Of a stretch of 64,000 nt of DNA, positions 60,867 to 64,000 are shown piece by piece. The notes beneath the pieces were generated by a model. It had not been told where the DNA came from. It ran no database searches and was given only the letters and a program-made list of their open reading frames with translations. Each line of letters starts with the position of its first letter. Position 1 is the stretch's first letter. The translations under genes and the position numbers were made by a program. This DNA is from CAWBRT01 sp963832365 (GTDB lineage Bacteria; Acidobacteriota; Terriglobia; Terriglobales; Acidobacteriaceae), in contig CAWHUL010000002.1 of NCBI GenBank assembly GCA_963832365.1, positions 186,001-250,000 of the forward strand, given 5' to 3'.

Positions 60867-60940
60867 GATCTATGGCACCCGCGATAGGGATCAAATCGAC
60901 TCCTTCGGCTCGCTAGCTCCACTCAGGATGACACTCGAAA
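60867..60940. repeat. Family C repeat fragment
   Basis: It contains AAGGATCTATG at the left and CTCAGGATGACACTC at the right, with CTCCTTCGGCTCG between. These match the pieces of the long inverted repeat at 40527 and of 62118. With the family B copy it fills the gap 60729-60999. Confidence 0.55.
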
Positions 60941-60999
60941 AGTGTTAGCAGCCTGTAAAGCCGCGCCTTCAAGACGGACATACCTGCTCTGGTTCTCCT

Positions 61000-62040
61000 C
61001 TACGCCGGCTTCGCGATTGCTCTGGAGGCGAGGCGGGCCGCCAGTTGCAGCGCGTTCTCGAGCGCGCCGGTCTTGGCAACGCCTTTGCCGACAATGTCGA
61101 ATGCGGTGCCGTGCGCCGGCGTGGTGAAGACCGTCGCAAGTCCGGCGGTAATCGTCACGCCGCGATGAAATCCGTGCAGCTTGGTGGCGATCTGGCCCTG
61201 GTCGTGATACATGGAAACCACGCTGTCGAACTCGCCGGCGAACGCCCGGATGAAGATGGTGTCGGGAGGATAGGGGCCGCTGCAGTTGATTCCGCGGGCC
61301 GCCATCTCCTGCACCACCGGACGGATCAACTCAATCTCCTCGCGACCGAACAGACCATTTTCGCCGCCGTGCGGATTGAGGGCGTTGACGGCAATGCGCG
61401 GGTTCTCGATGCCGGCGCGGCGCATCATCGTATCAGCCAGGGTAACTGCGTCGCGTATGCGTTGCGGCGTGACCTGGTCGAGTGCTTCGCGCAGCGCGAC
61501 ATGCCCGGTCACGCGCGACATCCACTGCCCGTCGAGCACGTTCATTTCGCTGAAGTAGCCTTCGTGGCCGAGCAGGTGGGCGAACATCTTGTGCTCATCG
61601 GCAAAGCGCCAGCCGCCGTCGAACATTGCGCGCTTGTTCAACGGGGCGAAGGTGATGGCGTCGATCTCGCCGCGCTTCGCCATTTCGATGGCATAGGCAA
61701 GCGTATCGCCGGTGAGTTTGCCGGACTCCGCCGAGACCTTGCCCTGCGCGAACTTGGCAGGATCGACGTTGCCGAGATCGATCAACGGCACCGCGCCGGA
61801 TGTCCAGTCGATCGCCGCCGTGTTGGGAACCTTGACCCAGCGCAGCTCGACGTGGGCATCGCGCATCCCGAGTTCCAGCACGCGCGCGTCGCCGACCACC
61901 ACCAGCCGCGCAACATCGTTCAGGCGCTTGCCATGCAGTACGTTGGCGACCAGTTCCGGGCCGATGCCGGTGCAATCGCCCATGAGCAGCGCAATGCGCG
62001 GGCGAGGATCGTTGAGACTATTGGCGGATTGATTCTGCAT
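61000..62040 (-). CDS. pdxA: 4-hydroxythreonine-4-phosphate dehydrogenase family protein
   Basis: PdxA oxidises 4-phosphohydroxy-threonine in the DXP-dependent pyridoxal phosphate pathway. The start at 62040 (MQNQSANSLNDPRPRIALLMGDCTGIGPELVANVL) has GGGAGA just upstream; the frame is open to 62085 but those codons belong to repeat DNA. Motifs: DAITFAPLNKRAMFDGG, HVALREALDQVT, VNALNPHGGENGLFGREEIELI (His ligand), PPDTIFIRAF and YHDQGQIATKLHGFHRGVTITAGL, with the metal-binding His and Asp. At 346 residues it is near normal (329). Some family members act on 4-phospho-threonate instead, and no other pdx gene is near. Confidence 0.9.
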   Translation of the reverse strand: MQNQSANSLNDPRPRIALLMGDCTGIGPELVANVLHGKRLNDVARLVVVGDARVLELGMRDAHVELRWVKVPNTAAIDWTSGAVPLIDLGNVDPAKFAQGKVSAESGKLTGDTLAYAIEMAKRGEIDAITFAPLNKRAMFDGGWRFADEHKMFAHLLGHEGYFSEMNVLDGQWMSRVTGHVALREALDQVTPQRIRDAVTLADTMMRRAGIENPRIAVNALNPHGGENGLFGREEIELIRPVVQEMAARGINCSGPYPPDTIFIRAFAGEFDSVVSMYHDQGQIATKLHGFHRGVTITAGLATVFTTPAHGTAFDIVGKGVAKTGALENALQLAARLASRAIAKPA

Positions 62041-62061
62041 GTTTTCTCCCATAACTGCGTA

Positions 62062-62153
62062 CCCGACGTTGCGTTCGATAAGCAAGAAACTATTCAGCCG
62101 GAGGCGAGAGGATCAAAAATGCATGGATCCTTCGCTTCGCTCAGGATGACACT
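62062..62153. repeat. Mixed repeat fragments (families D and C)
   Basis: At 62060-62090, complement of TTGCTTATCGAACGCAACGT: two mismatches in 29 with the family D element at about 53592. At 62118-62153, GGATCCTTCGC...CTCAGGATGACAC is a family C end. Together they fill most of the gap between pdxA and the symporter gene. Confidence 0.6.
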
Positions 62154-62219
62154 TCGGAGAGCAGTAGTTCAGCAGCCTGTGAATCCGCACCCATTCAAAC
62201 TACTACGAAATACGCCCGT

Positions 62220-63548
62220 TCATTCTTCCGCGCCCGCGACTGCGGCGAGCTGCGGGGGCTTTCCGGCGTCAAGGTTGTCTCCGTACGCCTTCCAGGCCAC
62301 CGCATCGAATTCTCCATCCCACCTGGCGACCACGACGGCCGCGACCGCGTTACCGACGGTGTTGATGATCGAGCGGCCCTGAGACATGAAGCGGTCGATG
62401 CCTAGCAATAGAGCGAGTCCTTCGGTGGGCAGGCCGCTGGCGACCACGGTGGCGGCAAGCGCGGCGAAAGCGCCTCCGGTGACGCCGGCCGCGCCCTTCG
62501 AGGTGAACAGCATCAGGATGAACATGGTGATCTGCTGGCGAAGATCCAAGTGGATGCCGTAGACCTGCGCGATGAACAGGCAGCTCATAGGCAGAGTGAT
62601 GGCCACGCCGTCCAGATTGAAGGAATAACCCGTGGGGATGACGAGTCCGAGGGTGGTGCGCGACACGCCCGAAGCTTGCAGCTTCTGCATCATGCCGGGA
62701 ATGGCGGTCTCGGATGACGAGGTGGCAATCACCACCAGCAATTCGTCCTTGAGGCGTCGCAAGATGTCGAAGAGACGGACACCGCAGAGTCTGCACACGA
62801 TGCCGAAGACGACAAACATAAGGAAGGCAAGCGTAAGCCATGCTGTTCCGACGAACATGCCGAGAGCGTAAAGCGTGCGCACGCCGAAGCGTCCTACGGT
62901 GAATCCGAGTGCGCCGAAAGCGCCGATGGGAGCAGCCATTACGATGATGTTGACCACTCCGAAGACCAAGCCGATGCAACGCTCCATTCCACGGCGGATT
63001 GTCGCGCCCGCCTCACCCATCCGCACCATGGCGGCACCCACCATCAGCGCGATGACGAGCACCTGCAGCACGTTGTCGTGGACGAACGCGCCGAACAGGT
63101 TCTCCGGAACCATGGCGAACAGAAACTGGGACAAAGATTGAGCGTGGGCGCTTGAATAACGGGCGGCCGAGGCAGCCTGCGTCGCCGAGGGCCGCTGGAC
63201 GGCCGCGCCAAAGTTGACGACATTGCCGACGATTGCGCCCATCAAGAGCGCGATGGTGGTGATGATCTCGAAATAAATCAGCGCCTTCAACCCGATTCGC
63301 CCAACCTTGCGCATGTCGCCGACCTGCGCAACGCCGGTGGCGACCACCAGGAAAATCAACGGGGTGATGCTCAGCTTGATGAGTGCAATGAAGCCGTCGG
63401 CCAATGGCTTGACGGCAATGCCGGCTTGCGGCCAGATAGCCCCCATCGTCGCTCCGGCAGCCGCTGCGACCAGCACTTGGACGTATCCCCTGCGCCAGAG
63501 CGGCTTGGAGGCATGGGACGAGTGGGAAGAATGTGCGTGTGCTGTCAT
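62220..63548 (-). CDS. Dicarboxylate/amino acid:cation symporter (DctA/GltP family)
   Basis: A 442-residue transporter for C4-dicarboxylates or glutamate with sodium or protons. The start at 63548 (MTAHAHSSHSSHASKPLWRRG) opens with a His/Ser-rich tail; the frame is open further to 63686. Motifs: LIKLSITPLIFLVVATGVAQ, ATSSSETAIPGMMQKLQASGV (the Ser-rich hairpin), GLVIPTGYSFNLDGVAITLPMSCLFIAQ, and FTSKGAAGVTGGAFAALAATV and LLGIDRFMSQGRSIINTVGNAVAAVVVARWDG. DctA-like by pattern; the substrate is not certain. Confidence 0.93.
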   Translation of the reverse strand: MTAHAHSSHSSHASKPLWRRGYVQVLVAAAAGATMGAIWPQAGIAVKPLADGFIALIKLSITPLIFLVVATGVAQVGDMRKVGRIGLKALIYFEIITTIALLMGAIVGNVVNFGAAVQRPSATQAASAARYSSAHAQSLSQFLFAMVPENLFGAFVHDNVLQVLVIALMVGAAMVRMGEAGATIRRGMERCIGLVFGVVNIIVMAAPIGAFGALGFTVGRFGVRTLYALGMFVGTAWLTLAFLMFVVFGIVCRLCGVRLFDILRRLKDELLVVIATSSSETAIPGMMQKLQASGVSRTTLGLVIPTGYSFNLDGVAITLPMSCLFIAQVYGIHLDLRQQITMFILMLFTSKGAAGVTGGAFAALAATVVASGLPTEGLALLLGIDRFMSQGRSIINTVGNAVAAVVVARWDGEFDAVAWKAYGDNLDAGKPPQLAAVAGAEE

Positions 63549-63708
63549 GGGAACGTCCGTCAAAAGATGGAATGTAGTTGATTGATTTATAAACCAAAGT
63601 GCCGGTTCGGGCAATCGCTTTCGGCAGAGGTAGTGGGCCAAATTTCGAGGGTATTCGGGGAATGAACAATCGAAGGCTTGACCCATCCGACGTCAGCAGG
63701 CTCTTCGT

Positions 63709-63754
63709 TCCCACATTAGCCAACGTAGCCAACTGCGGGCAAATGTGGGCCACC
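63709..63754 (+). repeat. Palindromic repeat, family B
   Basis: CCCACATTAGCCAACGTAGC, then GGGCAAATGTGGGCCACC, with a longer loop. The flank before it resembles that of 60768. It lies between the symporter and the last gene. Confidence 0.65.
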
Positions 63755-63780
63755 GCGATCAATGAATCTGCGACAAATAA

Positions 63781-63809
63781 ATTCGCCCGACAATGAATGT
63801 CGGGCGAAT
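63781..63809 (-). terminator. Rho-independent terminator of the last gene
   Basis: ATTCGCCCGACA pairs perfectly with TGTCGGGCGAAT around ATGAA (12-bp stem). On the minus strand TTATTTGTCG follows the stem. It lies about 70-100 bp after the stop of the Lys/Ala/Pro-rich gene at 63880. Confidence 0.8.
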
Positions 63810-63879
63810 CAGTACAGAGCAGAAGCTAAGATGGCTTTTCTTCAGGTGATATTTCCCTTAGTAAGCCTTGAGATGCAAA

Positions 63880-64000
63880 CTACTTCTTCGCAGGCGCTGG
63901 CGTCGTCTCTACGGCGGGCTTTGCAGCGGGCTTCGTAGTAGCGGCGGCCTTTGCAGGCACAGCCTTCGCAGGAGCAGCGGTCTTTGCCGGGGCAGCCTTC
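63880..64000 (-). CDS. C-terminal part of a Lys/Ala/Pro-rich protein (HU/H1-like tail), partial
   Basis: The minus-strand frame is open to the window edge and ends with a stop at 63880. It is a series of AAKTAAPAKA-type units (KAAPAKTAAPAKAVPAKAAATT...TPAPAKK). Such tails occur at the end of histone-H1-like or HU-related DNA-binding proteins. The rest of the gene lies outside the window, so the family is not certain. A strong terminator follows. Confidence 0.6.
   Translation of the reverse strand, partial: KAAPAKTAAPAKAVPAKAAATTKPAAKPAVETTPAPAKK

Noticed and set aside
1..64000. CRISPR array
   Set aside because: No regularly spaced direct repeats with unique spacers; the repeated elements are hairpins at irregular spacing.

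Overview
The window is 64 kb of a bacterial chromosome of moderately high GC. It is dense with housekeeping genes on both strands. The gene set (pilMNOPQ, then an Xaa-Pro peptidase and accB/accC; a full isc operon; galT, kdsA, gatCA, DciA-like, pyrG, tsaD), a Gram-negative type IV pilus secretin and Kdo synthesis, and many short palindromic repeats in the gaps point to a Gram-negative soil-type organism. It looks most like an Acidobacteriota of the Koribacter/Terriglobia kind. That placement is an inference from gene content, not a measured relationship.

Layout. 1-2447: citrate synthase (cut by the left edge) and an isocitrate/isopropylmalate dehydrogenase. 3340-7320: thiE, accC, accB and an M24 peptidase. 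7438-13797: the type IV pilus assembly operon pilMNOPQ, headed by a small excisionase-type HTH gene and closed by a clear terminator. 14231-18854: malic enzyme, an FmdB-like pseudogene, a YheT-type hydrolase, an intact FmdB-type zinc ribbon and a nitrilase. 18889-23264: an accessory patch, with an MmeI-like restriction-methyltransferase gene split by an IS5-family element, a duplicated tRNA 3' end, a VOC protein and tRNA-Arg(TCT). 23396-34453: acyl-CoA dehydrogenase, aroK, an ECF sigma/anti-sigma pair, a zinc-ribbon/Dcu fusion transporter, pyrG and tsaD. 34736-41450: iscR-iscS-iscU-iscA-hscB-hscA-fdx-iscX with paired candidate operators. 42054-51336: hbd, an MFS transporter, MgtC/DUF4010, yraN, galT, an ACT protein and a class III aminotransferase. 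51938-64000: a Crp-type regulator, a lone receiver protein, kdsA, a candidate toxin-antitoxin pair, a CCA/poly(A) polymerase, a DciA-like gene, gatC-gatA, pdxA, a dicarboxylate symporter and the tail of a Lys/Ala/Pro-rich protein.

The most notable points are these. (1) The restriction gene can be rebuilt exactly in frame by removing an 894-bp IS and one copy of its TA target duplication. (2) At least 17 copies of a hairpin family lie in intergenic gaps; the stems vary between copies but stay paired, and the 3' tail CACC(C) is kept. (3) A larger MITE-like repeat occurs in inverted copies around 53.4 and 58.4 kb. (4) A zinc ribbon is fused to a Dcu-type transporter. (5) Four core genes (aroK, tsaD, yraN, cca) each carry one single-base frameshift, which points to sequencing errors rather than decay. 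No single large new system was found; the repeat families and the broken restriction island are the best leads.
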